Shown in pieces: positions 42,194 through 51,854 of a stretch of 64,000 nucleotides of DNA. Within the stretch, counting starts at the first letter, position 1. Each line of letters starts with the position of its first letter. The DNA is from Akkermansia muciniphila (GTDB lineage Bacteria > Verrucomicrobiota > Verrucomicrobiia > Verrucomicrobiales > Akkermansiaceae). The DNA lies in the NCBI RefSeq assembly GCF_002884975.1, contig NZ_PJKB01000002.1, positions 703,369 to 767,368 of the forward strand, in the 5' to 3' direction. The notes beneath the pieces are model-generated. The model was not told where the DNA came from, made no database searches, and saw only the letters and a list, made by a program, of their open reading frames with translations. Made by a program: the position numbers and the translations under genes.

Positions 42194-43453
42194 ATGATGA
42201 AATATGCTGTGATCGGGGCCGGAGTTTCCGGATTATCCATGGCCGGAATGCTGTTGAAAAAAGGGCATGAGGCAGTGGTGTACGAGAAGGACAGCCGGCC
42301 CGGCGGCCTGATCAAGTGCGCGGAGGTGCAGGGCCATTTGTACCACCTGGTGGGCGGTCATGTGTTCAATTCCCGGCGGCAGGAGGTATTGGACTGGTTC
42401 TGGTCCCGGTTTGACAAGGAGCGTGATTTTGTTTCCGCCCGCCGCCGTGCCGTCATCTCCCTGGAGGGAGGGGAGGTGGTTGATTATCCCATTGAGAACC
42501 ACCTGGACCAGTTCCCGGAGACCGTCCGTTCCTCCATTGTCCATGAACTTCTGGAGCTTTACAGGAATCCCCCTGCGGAACCCCGTTCCCTGGGAGAATT
42601 TTTCCGGAACCGTTTCGGGAAGACCTTGAACGACCTTTATTTCACGCCCTACAACAACAAGGTGTGGCGGCAGGACATCAACGGAATCGCCATGGACTGG
42701 CTGGAAGACAAGCTGCCCATGCCTACCGTGGCGGAAATTCTGCTGAACAATATCGGACGGATTAATGAAAGCGCCATGGTGCACAGCTCCTTCTTTTATG
42801 CAAAGCGCGGCGGTTCCCAGTTTCTGGCTGATACGCTGGCGCATGGCTTGAAGGTCGTTTACCGGGCGGAGGCCGCGGACATCCGTCCGGAGAATGGAAA
42901 ATGGCGCGTGCAGGGAGAGTTGTTTGACAGGGTGGTTTTTACAGGGAATGCCAGGCGGCTTGCGGACTGCTTCCCCGGCGTGGATGAACTGCGCCCGTTG
43001 CTTCCCCGGATTTCGGCATTGCGTTCCCACGGCACCACCTCCGTGCTGTGCCGGATTGACCCCAATGACTATAGCTGGATTTACATGCCTTCCCCGGCCC
43101 ACCGTTCCCACCGCATCATCTGCACAGGGAATTTTTCCAGGAACAATAATAACGGCGCCGTCACTACCGCCACCATTGAGTTTTCCGAGAAAATGACGGA
43201 AGAGGAAATCCGGGCGCAGTTGGAGCTCATCCCCTTCTCCCCCGCCTACTTGGCCCATCACTGGGAGGAATACACCTATCCCGTGCAGGATGCGTCCAGC
43301 CGCGCCCTGATCCGGGAGCTGAAGGAGCGCCTGGAACCCAGGGGCATTTACCTGCTGGGGCGTTTTGCGGAGTGGGAATATTACAACATGGATGCGGCCA
43401 TCGGCGCCGCCATGGACCTGGATAAGCGGCTGGACGCGGAGCTTCAGCCGTAA
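42194..43453 (+). CDS. FAD-dependent amine-oxidase-like / UDP-galactopyranose-mutase-like protein
   Basis: 419 residues. The N-terminus is a FAD-binding Rossmann fold: YAVIGAGVSGLSMAGMLLKK (GxGxxG), then VVYEKDSRPGGLIKC and a conserved VGGHVFNSRR, which resembles the GGHIF segment of UDP-galactopyranose mutase. The middle contains FFRNRFGKTLNDLYFTPYNN and KVWRQDI, also in that style. The C-terminus shows the second FAD contact (GIYLLGRFAEWEYYNMDAAI). Protoporphyrinogen-oxidase-like enzymes are an alternative. It sits among glycosyltransferases, which favours sugar-nucleotide chemistry. Confidence 0.75.
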   Translation: MMKYAVIGAGVSGLSMAGMLLKKGHEAVVYEKDSRPGGLIKCAEVQGHLYHLVGGHVFNSRRQEVLDWFWSRFDKERDFVSARRRAVISLEGGEVVDYPIENHLDQFPETVRSSIVHELLELYRNPPAEPRSLGEFFRNRFGKTLNDLYFTPYNNKVWRQDINGIAMDWLEDKLPMPTVAEILLNNIGRINESAMVHSSFFYAKRGGSQFLADTLAHGLKVVYRAEAADIRPENGKWRVQGELFDRVVFTGNARRLADCFPGVDELRPLLPRISALRSHGTTSVLCRIDPNDYSWIYMPSPAHRSHRIICTGNFSRNNNNGAVTTATIEFSEKMTEEEIRAQLELIPFSPAYLAHHWEEYTYPVQDASSRALIRELKERLEPRGIYLLGRFAEWEYYNMDAAIGAAMDLDKRLDAELQP

Positions 43454-43720
43454 GGGCGCCCTCCCGTGGACACGGGAATATAAGAAAGGCGTTTATCGGC
43501 AAGTATCCGGCCAGAGCTGTGGATTGTTAATCCGCTGTCAATGGAAAATTTTAACGGACAATGAATTCCAAATATTTGACGTGTAATAAAAAAGATTTTT
43601 CACCATCCCCGTAGGATGGCCTGAACAGACAACTTTTTCAGGGTTATATTTTTACAGTTTCTTTTTTATTTTCTCCAAACAAGCGGATTAACAACTCGCT
43701 AGAAAGGGCGTGCAGAAAGC
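43454..43720. other. AT-rich intergenic stretch
   Basis: 267 bases, clearly richer in A+T than the surrounding genes, holding a small hairpin CCATCC-N5-GGATGG (43603-43619) and no coding frame of note. It presumably carries the promoter and leader of the next gene. Confidence 0.5.
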
Positions 43721-44659
43721 ATGGCCCATGTTCTACCCGGCCATGCGTTTACCCCGGAATCAACGCGCATGGCTATTCGTTATTGTTCTTTCGCGACACG
43801 CGGCTACCACTGGCGGCAGTGGATGCGGATGACAAGTTTAAAGCTGGCGGAGCCTTCCGTGGAATTGTCTTTCTGGAATCTTGGCCGTCTGCTGTCCGCA
43901 GGCATCAGGCGCGAAGTGCCCTGGTTTGACCCTCATTTGCAGGGGGCTGGCTACTGGTGCTGGAAACCCTTCATCATGCTCAGGGAACTGGACAGCCTTC
44001 AGGAAGGGGACTATTTGCTTTACACGGATGCGGGGCGTCCGCCGGGAACACTTTTCCGCCATTCAGTACAGCCTCTTGTCCAATGGCTGGAGGAGAAGAG
44101 GCAGGATGTCCTGCCGGGAGTGAATATTTCCTATTACACGGGAGATTTGTCAAGGTGGTGCAAGCAGAGCGTTTTTGACGCATTGAATCTGGATATCAGG
44201 GACTTCGAGCATAGCCCCCTGATTCAGCCGACTCCGTGTTTCCTGAAAAAATCGGAAGAAAGCGTCCGGATTCTTCGTGAATGGATGGAACTATGCCGGC
44301 AGTTCAGCTTGGTGTCTTCCCCGACTCCGGAGGAAAAAAGCCGCTGCCGTGACAATTTTGCGGCCCATACGCATGACCAGACGCTGTGGTCGCTTGTTGC
44401 GGCCATGAACCATCTGGATTGCCTTTATTCCAGGAAGGGAGTCATCCATCTTGACGGGAGGCATCCCTTTTTACGGCACCCCGGATTTGATGACAAGGAT
44501 CCGGACTTCTTTTTGGGAGAGCTTGGAGCGGAGAGGGTGGAAAGGCCTTTGCTTACCTTTCTCTCCGGCGTTCACCAGGGGATTGCTTTTTGCGAGAAGG
44601 CCGTGAATAAATTGTCCAAGATCGCCGGATTGGGCCCCCTCAAAGGTTTTTACGGGTAA
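43721..44659 (+). CDS. Glycosyltransferase-like protein (GYWxWKP type)
   Basis: 312 residues. The core pattern GAGYWCWKPFIMLRELDSL, then EGDYLLYTDAGRPPG (about residues 75-110), is typical of a group of nucleotide-sugar-dependent transferases found in surface polysaccharide clusters; the YTDAG segment stands where a DxD motif would be. The rest is unassigned. An internal ATG at 43769 (MAIRYCSFATRGYHW) is an alternative start that keeps the conserved part. It ends convergently with the second sulfatase behind a terminator. Confidence 0.65.
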   Translation: MAHVLPGHAFTPESTRMAIRYCSFATRGYHWRQWMRMTSLKLAEPSVELSFWNLGRLLSAGIRREVPWFDPHLQGAGYWCWKPFIMLRELDSLQEGDYLLYTDAGRPPGTLFRHSVQPLVQWLEEKRQDVLPGVNISYYTGDLSRWCKQSVFDALNLDIRDFEHSPLIQPTPCFLKKSEESVRILREWMELCRQFSLVSSPTPEEKSRCRDNFAAHTHDQTLWSLVAAMNHLDCLYSRKGVIHLDGRHPFLRHPGFDDKDPDFFLGELGAERVERPLLTFLSGVHQGIAFCEKAVNKLSKIAGLGPLKGFYG

Positions 44660-44704
44660 GGACGGGGTGGAATAGCCGCTACCGGGGCCGGATACCCAGG
44701 GAAT

Positions 44705-44731
44705 AAAAAGGCGCCGGAAGATTCCGGCGCC
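44705..44731 (-). terminator. Rho-independent terminator of the second sulfatase gene
   Basis: Perfect 10-base inverted repeat GGCGCCGGAA (44710-44719) and TTCCGGCGCC (44722-44731); on the minus strand five T follow (44705-44709). It lies 27 bases after the sulfatase stop. Confidence 0.8.
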
Positions 44732-44758
44732 TGGGAAAAGTTCCGTTGGAACGGCTTC

Positions 44759-46417
44759 CTACCAGGAAGCGTCAAATTTGGGAATGGGCGTTCCCTTTCC
44801 GCCGGGGCAGTTTTCCGGGACCTTGTAGGCCTTGCGGAGTTCGTTATAGCGCTTCTTAAGTTTTTCCACGGTGGACTTGTAGGCGGGATCGTTAATGACG
44901 TTTTTCATCTGCATGGGATCCTTTTCCATGTCAAAAAGCATCCATTCGTCACTGGTCCAGATATAGGAGAGCGTATAGCGGTCCGTCCGGATGCCGTCAT
45001 GGCGCGGGGCGTTGTGTTCGCCGGGATTCTCGTAGAAGCAGTAGTAGATGGCATCTCTCCAGTCATTGGGCTTCTTGCCCGTGGTAGCCGTGGGAAGCAG
45101 GGAAACGCCCTGGAAGGTATTCATGTTTTCCGGGGTATCCGCTCCAGCCGCGGAAACGATGGTGGGAGCGTAGTCAATGTTCTGCACCATGGTGTTGTTG
45201 CGGATGCCTGCGGGAATTTTGCCGGGCCATCTCATGATGAGGGGCATGCGGAGAGATTCTTCAAAAATCCAGCGCTTGTCGTACATGCCGTGTTCGCCCA
45301 TGTAGAAGCCCTGGTCGCCGCAGTAGATGACCAGTGTGTCTTTGGAAAGGCCTTCCTTGTCCAGATATTTCATCAGGCGGCCAATACTGTCGTCCACGGA
45401 AAGCAGGCAGCCCAGATAGTCTTCCATGTAGGCATGCCATTTCCATTCAGCAAAGGCTTTCGGGTCTTTTAGCTTCCCGGATTTCATGCCGTCCACCAGG
45501 GACTTGGTGCGCTTGGCGTAGTAGTTCGTCCAGGTTTTCTTTTCTTCCGGGGTCATGCGGTTCAGTTCGCCCAGGTCCCAGCCGTAGCCGGGGGAGACGA
45601 TGCTCTTGCGCATGTCTTCCGGCACCTGGTCCTTGAGCACCTTGAGGTCGGAATAAATCGCCATGTGCCTGGCGACGGTCTGCTGGTTTTTCTTCAGGAA
45701 TTCCGGGCGGTTGGCGTAGTCGTCATGGAAGTTGGCGGGCGGCGTCAGCTTGGACGTGTTCACCTTGCCCAGGTGGCGCAGGGCGGGACACCAGGCGCGG
45801 TGGGGGGCCTTGTGGCCTACGACGAGAAGGAAGGGCTTGTCCTTGTCCCGGTTTTCCAGCCACTGGATGGATTTGTCCGTGACCACGTCCGTGGCGTAGC
45901 CGGGAAAGCGCTTCGTCTGGCGCTTCCCGTTCGGCTTGAGGCTGATGAAATCCGGATTGTAGTAACTGCCCTGGCCAGGGAAGATTTCCCACGTATCAAA
46001 GCCGGTGGGGTCGGATTCCAGGTGCCATTTGCCGAACAGGCCCGTCTGGTAGCCGGCTTTTTGCAGCATTTTGGGGTAGGTGGGCTGGGAGCCGTCCAGC
46101 GGCCTCTGGCCGTTGAAGACGAAACCGTTCATGTGGGAGTGCCTTCCGGTCAGGATGCAGGCGCGGGAGGGGCCGCAGAGGGAGTTGGCGCAGTAGCTGC
46201 GGTCAAAGACCATGCCTTGCCTGCCCAGCTTGTTGAAGTTGGGTAGCGCGACGGGGGAATCGTTCTTGGAGGTGCCCAGCGTCTGGTAGGCGTGGTCATC
46301 CGTAATGATGAAGAGGATGTTCGGCTTTTTATTCCCCGCAGCCTTGGTCTGGGCCATGAGGGGGGCTGCCGCCAGCAGGGCCAGAGTCCCGGCGATGATG
46401 GTTTTTAAGGGTCTCAT
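44759..46417 (-). CDS. Secreted sulfatase (N-acetylglucosamine-6-sulfatase-like)
   Basis: 552 residues with a signal peptide ending near PLMAQ. Metal ligands Asp40-Asp41 lie in [14 protein letters not shown], the formylglycine site is Cys81 in [11 protein letters not shown], and the substrate side contains [16 protein letters not shown]. The ANSLCGPSR form is common in the family that removes 6-sulfate from N-acetylglucosamine of mucin or heparan-type glycans. Substrate is inferred from that likeness. Divergent from recQ with 88 bases between starts. Confidence 0.92.
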   Translation of the reverse strand: MRPLKTIIAGTLALLAAAPLMAQTKAAGNKKPNILFIITDDHAYQTLGTSKNDSPVALPNFNKLGRQGMVFDRSYCANSLCGPSRACILTGRHSHMNGFVFNGQRPLDGSQPTYPKMLQKAGYQTGLFGKWHLESDPTGFDTWEIFPGQGSYYNPDFISLKPNGKRQTKRFPGYATDVVTDKSIQWLENRDKDKPFLLVVGHKAPHRAWCPALRHLGKVNTSKLTPPANFHDDYANRPEFLKKNQQTVARHMAIYSDLKVLKDQVPEDMRKSIVSPGYGWDLGELNRMTPEEKKTWTNYYAKRTKSLVDGMKSGKLKDPKAFAEWKWHAYMEDYLGCLLSVDDSIGRLMKYLDKEGLSKDTLVIYCGDQGFYMGEHGMYDKRWIFEESLRMPLIMRWPGKIPAGIRNNTMVQNIDYAPTIVSAAGADTPENMNTFQGVSLLPTATTGKKPNDWRDAIYYCFYENPGEHNAPRHDGIRTDRYTLSYIWTSDEWMLFDMEKDPMQMKNVINDPAYKSTVEKLKKRYNELRKAYKVPENCPGGKGTPIPKFDASW

Positions 46418-46505
46418 ATTGCATGGAGGATATAGGATGAGGGCACCGTGTCAATGTCATAGGATTCCTTTTGCCGGGATTTTCCGTTATGGTATCCTTT
46501 CCGCC

Positions 46506-48404
46506 ATGCATTCCTCCCCGTTGGAAGACACCCTGCGTTTGTTCGGAAAGGAGCGGTTCCGCCCCATGCAGCGTGAGCTGATGGAGTGCGCGCTGGCGGG
46601 CCGGTCCTGCATCGGCATTTTGCCTACGGGCTCCGGCAAGAGCCTTTGCTACCAGATTCCGGGGGTGCTGGGAGACGGGGTAACGGTGGTGGTTTCCCCG
46701 CTGATCGCCCTGATGCGCGACCAGGTGGCCGGGCTGGAAAAGCTGGGCGTGGCCGCGGCCAGGTATGATTCCTCCCTGGTGGAGGAAGAGAAGGGCGCCC
46801 TGCTGGACAGCTTGAAGTCCGGGGCCGTCCGCCTGCTGTTCGCCGCGCCGGAGTCTCTGGAATCCCCGTGGATGCGGCAGGCCATGGAGCTTGTTTCCCC
46901 CGGCCTGTTTGTTGTGGATGAGGCCCACTGCCTCTCGGAATGGGGGCACAGTTTCCGTCCCGATTACCTGGGACTGCCCGGTTTTTTCAGAAAGTACGGA
47001 TTCCGCAGCGTCATGGCGCTGACTGCCACGGCTACGGAGCGGGTGTGCCGCGACCTGGCCGCCCTGTTTGACGTGCAGGAGGACTGCATCTTCCGCGCCG
47101 CGCCGTACCGGGCGAATATTACCCGCCAGGTGGAAACGCTGAAGGAACAGGATAAAACCGCGCGGCTGGTGGAGTTTTTGAAGGAGGACGGCCACCGTCC
47201 CGCCGTGGTGTACACCCGCACCCGGAAGGATGCGGAGAGGCTCTCCTATGAATTGGGACAGGCGCGTTTTTTCGTCAAGTCCTACCATGCGGGCATGCCG
47301 CCGGAAACGCGGGGGCTGGTGCAGGATGAGTTTTTGACGGGGGCGGCGGACGTGCTGGTGGCGACGATTGCCTTCGGCATGGGGATTGACAAGCCGGACG
47401 TGCGCTCCGTAGTGCATTACCATCCCCCCGCCAGCCTGGAGGCGTATGTACAGGAATCCGGCCGTGCCGGGCGCGACGGGCTGCCTTCCTTCAGCCTGGT
47501 GATGCTGTCCGCGCGTGATGGCGTGGCCGTGGTCAACCGCCTGCACGCGGCGGAGCCGGACCGCCACGGCGTGAAGGGGCTGGCGTCCCTGCTGTCCCGG
47601 AGGGGGGAGCATATTGTGTCCCTGTATGAGGCCTCCGCCATCCATGACCTGCCGGATGTGGCAGTGGACCGGATGCTGTTTGACCTGAAGCGTTCCGGCT
47701 CCGTCCGGGAACAGGGCATGGGGTACAAGTATTACAAGGTGCGCCCCTTGTTCCGGATGGAGGAAATCCTGTGCGGACGTGATGGCGAAGAAGGCGCCCG
47801 CCTGCAATGGATGGACGGCCACCGGGAGGGGGAGGTGGAGGCTCTGGCCGCGGAATGGGGGATTTCCTGGGAAGAAGCCGCCGCCTGGCTTGACGAACTG
47901 GCCCTTTCCGGGGAATGGAAGGTGGACCTGCGCCAGATAGCCCTTCACCTGCATTCCGAAGGTTTTGATGCGGAGGAGGCCGCAGAGGGATTCGCTCAGT
48001 ATTTTTCCCGGTCCAGGCTGAACGGGCTGGAACGCTGGAAAACGTGCGTTTCCACGCTGACGTCTTCCGCCTGCCTCAACAGGAGCCTGGACGCCTACTT
48101 CGGCTTCCGGGAACCGTCCGGCCCCTGCGGGCACTGTCCGGCATGCTGTGGAGCGGTTCCCGCGGGTATGGAAGAGGAAAGCCCCGGACCACTGCCGGAA
48201 GAACTGCGTTCCGACGTCATGGAACTGGCAGCGCAGAGAAAACCCGCACTGGCCCGCCCTTCCCAGTTGACGCGTTTTCTGCTGGGGCTGGCTTCTCCGG
48301 CGGCCATGCGCGCGCGGCTGTGGGGGCACCCCCTTTACGGGGCGCTGGCGGATAGAAGCTGGGAGGACGTGTGGATTGAGGCCCGCGCCCTCTTGGGGAA
48401 TTAG
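46506..48404 (+). CDS. recQ: ATP-dependent DNA helicase RecQ
   Basis: 3'-5' helicase of DNA repair, 632 residues from [20 protein letters not shown]; an upstream in-frame ATG overlaps the sulfatase gene and is rejected. Motif 0 FRPMQREL, Walker [20 protein letters not shown] box [19 protein letters not shown], and motif [12 protein letters not shown] are clear. The C-terminal part has the zinc cysteines (CGHCPACC) of the RQC region; no convincing HRDC domain is seen. It ends 4 bases from the convergent glycosyltransferase gene. Confidence 0.93.
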   Translation: MHSSPLEDTLRLFGKERFRPMQRELMECALAGRSCIGILPTGSGKSLCYQIPGVLGDGVTVVVSPLIALMRDQVAGLEKLGVAAARYDSSLVEEEKGALLDSLKSGAVRLLFAAPESLESPWMRQAMELVSPGLFVVDEAHCLSEWGHSFRPDYLGLPGFFRKYGFRSVMALTATATERVCRDLAALFDVQEDCIFRAAPYRANITRQVETLKEQDKTARLVEFLKEDGHRPAVVYTRTRKDAERLSYELGQARFFVKSYHAGMPPETRGLVQDEFLTGAADVLVATIAFGMGIDKPDVRSVVHYHPPASLEAYVQESGRAGRDGLPSFSLVMLSARDGVAVVNRLHAAEPDRHGVKGLASLLSRRGEHIVSLYEASAIHDLPDVAVDRMLFDLKRSGSVREQGMGYKYYKVRPLFRMEEILCGRDGEEGARLQWMDGHREGEVEALAAEWGISWEEAAAWLDELALSGEWKVDLRQIALHLHSEGFDAEEAAEGFAQYFSRSRLNGLERWKTCVSTLTSSACLNRSLDAYFGFREPSGPCGHCPACCGAVPAGMEEESPGPLPEELRSDVMELAAQRKPALARPSQLTRFLLGLASPAAMRARLWGHPLYGALADRSWEDVWIEARALLGN

Positions 48405-48408
48405 CCGG

Positions 48409-49602
48409 TCAGTTGCCGCCTTTGGCGGCTTCATAAGCGGCAATGATGCGCTTGCAGGAGTTTTCCGCATGCAACAGGGAACACCAGTAGCGGGAAATTT
48501 CCTCCGGGTTGCGTTTCCCTTCATCCCAGGCGCGGATTTCTTCCAGCAACGCCTTGGCAACGCTTTCCGGAGAATCCGTCGGGCTGAGCGTGCCTGAATC
48601 ATGGGAAACGTACCATTGCAGGCAGTTCAGCAGGGGAGTGAGGCGAGGTCCCACGACGGAGGCCCCGGCGCAGAGCGCTTCCGCGGAGGCGATGTGAGAA
48701 CCTTCGTATCGGGAGGTGCAAAGGCAAATTTTAGACTTTGCATAAACCTTGATGAGTTCCTGATTGGGTACTACACCATTCAAATGGATGTGGCTCTGAT
48801 GGTCCGGAGGTAATGATTGGTGCCATTCGTGCAGGGAAGGGGGGATATTCCCGTAAATCTCAACAATCCACGGGGTATGCCTGCTCGCGAATATTTCCAG
48901 TGCACGCATTAGAAGTTTTGTGTTTTTTTGAAAAAAATCATCCCAGCGGCCTACGGCAACAATTAGATTGTGCTTGGGCAATGCGGGTTCATAAATATGT
49001 TGAGAAGAGATCGGGTTGGGAATGAGAGCAAGTTTCTTACATGTCTGTTTTCCGTAAAGCCATTGGCGGTCAAGAATGGAGAGCAGGGCAGGTGGAGACG
49101 GAAAGGAAATGAGATTCGCCATCTTCAAATGTTTTCTCCTTCCTTGATCCAAAGCTCCGGCAGTGTGGTATTTGATAATACGGAGACAGGCAAAAAGGGC
49201 TCCCTTTAAACTCCCTCTTTTATTTTTCTCCATATTCCAGATATGGCGTGTGAGCGTTTTCCAATGACACCAGGGATAAAATAACCCGGAAGTGTCCATA
49301 TACGCCACCAGGTAAATTCCTGCCTCATGCACGGCGCGGGCCACGGGCGTGTATTTTCCCGTTCCCCACGCGTACAGGACCAGCCCGTCAATGCCCAGGG
49401 ACTTCCACCAGGCGGGGTCTTCCAGGTTGGCGTATTCCGTGCGGATGAGGTCGGGGTCGTCTCCTTCCTGGGCTGGCGTGGGCATGATGGCCCTGCTCTC
49501 CACGCCGATTCTCTGAAAGGCCTTGCAGAAAGCGCCTGAATCACGGGAAAAGAAGGTGTGGTCCCCTTTAAAGGGAACGGGCGTGCAGGTGTACCATTTC
49601 AT
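48409..49602 (-). CDS. Glycosyltransferase family 4-like protein
   Basis: 397 residues. The C-terminal half is a typical GT-B donor domain: NLIVAVGRWDDFFQKNTKLL, then ICLCTSRYEGSHIASAEALC with the acidic EGSxxxxxEA motif. The N-terminal acceptor domain is less conserved. The start overlaps the end of the next glycosyltransferase gene by 4 bases (ATGA), showing translational coupling. Base composition is mosaic: the middle part, about 48720-49240, is much richer in A+T than both ends. Confidence 0.85.
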   Translation of the reverse strand: MKWYTCTPVPFKGDHTFFSRDSGAFCKAFQRIGVESRAIMPTPAQEGDDPDLIRTEYANLEDPAWWKSLGIDGLVLYAWGTGKYTPVARAVHEAGIYLVAYMDTSGLFYPWCHWKTLTRHIWNMEKNKRGSLKGALFACLRIIKYHTAGALDQGRRKHLKMANLISFPSPPALLSILDRQWLYGKQTCKKLALIPNPISSQHIYEPALPKHNLIVAVGRWDDFFQKNTKLLMRALEIFASRHTPWIVEIYGNIPPSLHEWHQSLPPDHQSHIHLNGVVPNQELIKVYAKSKICLCTSRYEGSHIASAEALCAGASVVGPRLTPLLNCLQWYVSHDSGTLSPTDSPESVAKALLEEIRAWDEGKRNPEEISRYWCSLLHAENSCKRIIAAYEAAKGGN

Positions 49603-50804
49603 GATGTCGTGGTCGTGGAAGGTTGGCGGGAAATGCGGAGTTCTTCAAAAAGGCTTTCCATGGATTGAAGCCACGTGGCGGGGGAGTATGTGGAGGACAA
49701 AAGTTTTTGCCCGTGTGCTCCCATGGCCGGCCAGTGTTCCTCCTCCTCCAGCGTCGTGTGCAGCGTCTCCGCCAGGGATTCCGCAGAAGGTTCCCGGGCA
49801 ATCCAGCCGTTTTGCCCGTGGGTGATGAGCTCCGGCAGGCCGCCGCACGGGGTGACGATAACGGGCGTGCCGTGGAGCCACGCTTCCAGAACCACCATGC
49901 CGAAGGTTTCCTCCCACAGGGAGGGGGCTACGGTCAGGCCGCAGGCGGCGCGTATGGCCCCCTGTTCCTCGTGGGGGATGAATCCGGTCAGGCGGATGGA
50001 TTCAAGCTGGCGGGAAGAGACGTAGCGCTCCAGTTCTTCGCGCAGGGGGCCGTCTCCCATCAGGTAGAGGGTACGGCCGGGAGGGGAAAGGCTCTCCCAC
50101 GCCCGGACAAGCTGGAAGACGCCTTTTTCCCGGGTGAGGCGTCCGGCGTACAGAACATCCCGTCGGGGCAGTCCGGCGAGGGCGGTTTTTTGCCGGATGA
50201 AATGGGGAATGACCCTGATTTTGTCTTCAGGTATTCCGGACTGGATGAGAAGCTCCCTCTGGCGGCGGCTGACGGCGATGTAGGAGGAAAGGCGGTTCCA
50301 GGTTCCCATGCGGCGCGTTTTATACAGGGCAGCGGCGGCCAGGGCGGAGCAGGGGGCGCTGCCGCGCCAGCAGGCGTGCAGGACGCCGGGAAGGTAGTTG
50401 CCGTTTTTGCAGGAGAAACAGGGCGCACCGTCCCGGTAGAACACTCCGTTAAGGCACCCGGCGCGGTAATTGTGCAGGTAATGGATGACGGGAACGGACT
50501 GCTGCATGGCCAGCTCGTAAACGCAGGGGGACATGGCCGGAAACGTATTGTGGATGATCCACGCGTCAAAGCGGTTTTCACGCAGGCATTCGCGGAGCTT
50601 TTCCTCCACGTCCCGGTTGTGGAGCATGTAGCGCATTTTAGTCAGCGCGCCGTGGGGGCTCCGGAACAATTCCCCGGTGGAATAAACAAAGGGGGTGACG
50701 TCCGCCACGGCGGCCAGCGCCTCCGTGATGGCATGGAAGCAGACTTCCTCGCCGCCCAGTTCCCCGTAACGGCTGAAAATATGTAAAATGCGTGGACGTT
50801 GCAT
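49599..50804 (-). CDS. Glycosyltransferase family 4-like protein
   Basis: 401 residues with a clear GT-B layout. N-terminal: RILHIFSRYGELGGEEVCFH, typical of the acceptor domain. C-terminal: DVLYAGRLTREKGVFQLVRA and PSLWEETFGMVVLEAWLHG with the EExF-like donor motif. A Cys cluster in the middle (CLNGVFYRDGAPCFSCKNG) is common in a subset of this family. It is upstream of and overlaps the other glycosyltransferase gene, and both probably extend the same surface glycan. Confidence 0.9.
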   Translation of the reverse strand: MQRPRILHIFSRYGELGGEEVCFHAITEALAAVADVTPFVYSTGELFRSPHGALTKMRYMLHNRDVEEKLRECLRENRFDAWIIHNTFPAMSPCVYELAMQQSVPVIHYLHNYRAGCLNGVFYRDGAPCFSCKNGNYLPGVLHACWRGSAPCSALAAAALYKTRRMGTWNRLSSYIAVSRRQRELLIQSGIPEDKIRVIPHFIRQKTALAGLPRRDVLYAGRLTREKGVFQLVRAWESLSPPGRTLYLMGDGPLREELERYVSSRQLESIRLTGFIPHEEQGAIRAACGLTVAPSLWEETFGMVVLEAWLHGTPVIVTPCGGLPELITHGQNGWIAREPSAESLAETLHTTLEEEEHWPAMGAHGQKLLSSTYSPATWLQSMESLFEELRISRQPSTTTTS

Positions 50805-50822
50805 GGCCGCGGCAGCACGGGG

Positions 50823-51854
50823 CTATCCCTGGAGTTCCCTCCTGAGCTTCTGGGGGTCCTTTAACAGCTCCCTCTGGATGGCCTCCTGCTGCTGGCGCAG
50901 GCGGTCTTCCTGGGATTTGAGGGCCTTTCTCCGGGAGGCCGTATCAGGATTGACAAAGGGGTTGTTATCCCCCCACCTGGCCCATGGCCCGCGGGGGATG
51001 CGGTAGAATTCCACAAAGCGCCAGTGGACGATGGCCGTTCCGCCGGTGATGCCCAGGTAGTCCCGCACGGCGGGGGAGATGTCTATGCCCGCGCCCTTGT
51101 TCTGGGTATTGACCGGGGGCTTGTCTCCAAAGACGTAGGGCCAGTCTTCCGTGGTAAAGGGGCCGCAGTCCTCCCATTGGGCAAAGCAGCTGCGCTTGTT
51201 GTACACGATCTGCACCCATCTGCCCTTGCAGACGGACTGCCCTTTTTCCGTGTATTCCCGGCGGAACCAGGGAATCACCCGTGAGGCCTCCACCTTGTGC
51301 TCCCCCTTGGAGACGTCATTGTACGGCAGAGCCACGTAAAAGGGATTCTGCTGGGGAATAAACGTCTTAGGGCGGAAGTCCGTGGTGCGGCATACGGGGT
51401 TGGGATCGTCAAAGCCGCCGAAGTTTTCCCGCCATGCGGAATCCCAGGAACTCTTGTGGTTGGCTACCGGGTTGCGCGCCGTGGAATCCTCCCCCACCCA
51501 GAAAACCGTGGCGGTGATATTGAGCCGCCAGGGATAAGTGCCGGGGCTTTGCGGGCCCGTCCGGGGAAGGATGCGGGGCTGGGGAGCGGGGCGTTTGCCG
51601 CCTGGTGCCGTGGTGGGGGATTTGACGATGACCCTGGGGAGGGGATCCCGCTGCGTGGGGGTGATGATGACGGGGCCTTTGGGCCGTTCGGAACTGTCCG
51701 CCAGGGCGCGGGTGGCGCTCCGGCCCGTCTGGATGTCCGCCCGGGCAGTTCCCGCGGAAGCCAGCGCCAGCAATGCAAGCAGGCATGCGGAAAGGAAGGA
51801 GTTCCCAGGGGAACCCTTCCGGAATGCCTGTTGACGTTGCCAGTGGTTTACCAT
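50823..51854 (-). CDS. Secreted protein with possible double-psi beta-barrel-like domain
   Basis: 343 residues with a signal peptide (hydrophobic core FLSACLLALLALASAGTARA, residues 20-39). After a Pro-rich linker comes a domain of about residues 105-300 with four Cys and the stretch SCFAQWEDCGPFTTEDW, later NKGAGIDISPAVRDYLGI. That pattern resembles barrel proteins such as RlpA-type or papain-free cell-wall proteins, but I cannot name the family. The C-terminus is a charged coil. It overlaps the nadB stop codon by 7 bases, so it is coupled to nadB, perhaps by chance. Confidence 0.6.
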   Translation of the reverse strand: MVNHWQRQQAFRKGSPGNSFLSACLLALLALASAGTARADIQTGRSATRALADSSERPKGPVIITPTQRDPLPRVIVKSPTTAPGGKRPAPQPRILPRTGPQSPGTYPWRLNITATVFWVGEDSTARNPVANHKSSWDSAWRENFGGFDDPNPVCRTTDFRPKTFIPQQNPFYVALPYNDVSKGEHKVEASRVIPWFRREYTEKGQSVCKGRWVQIVYNKRSCFAQWEDCGPFTTEDWPYVFGDKPPVNTQNKGAGIDISPAVRDYLGITGGTAIVHWRFVEFYRIPRGPWARWGDNNPFVNPDTASRRKALKSQEDRLRQQQEAIQRELLKDPQKLRRELQG

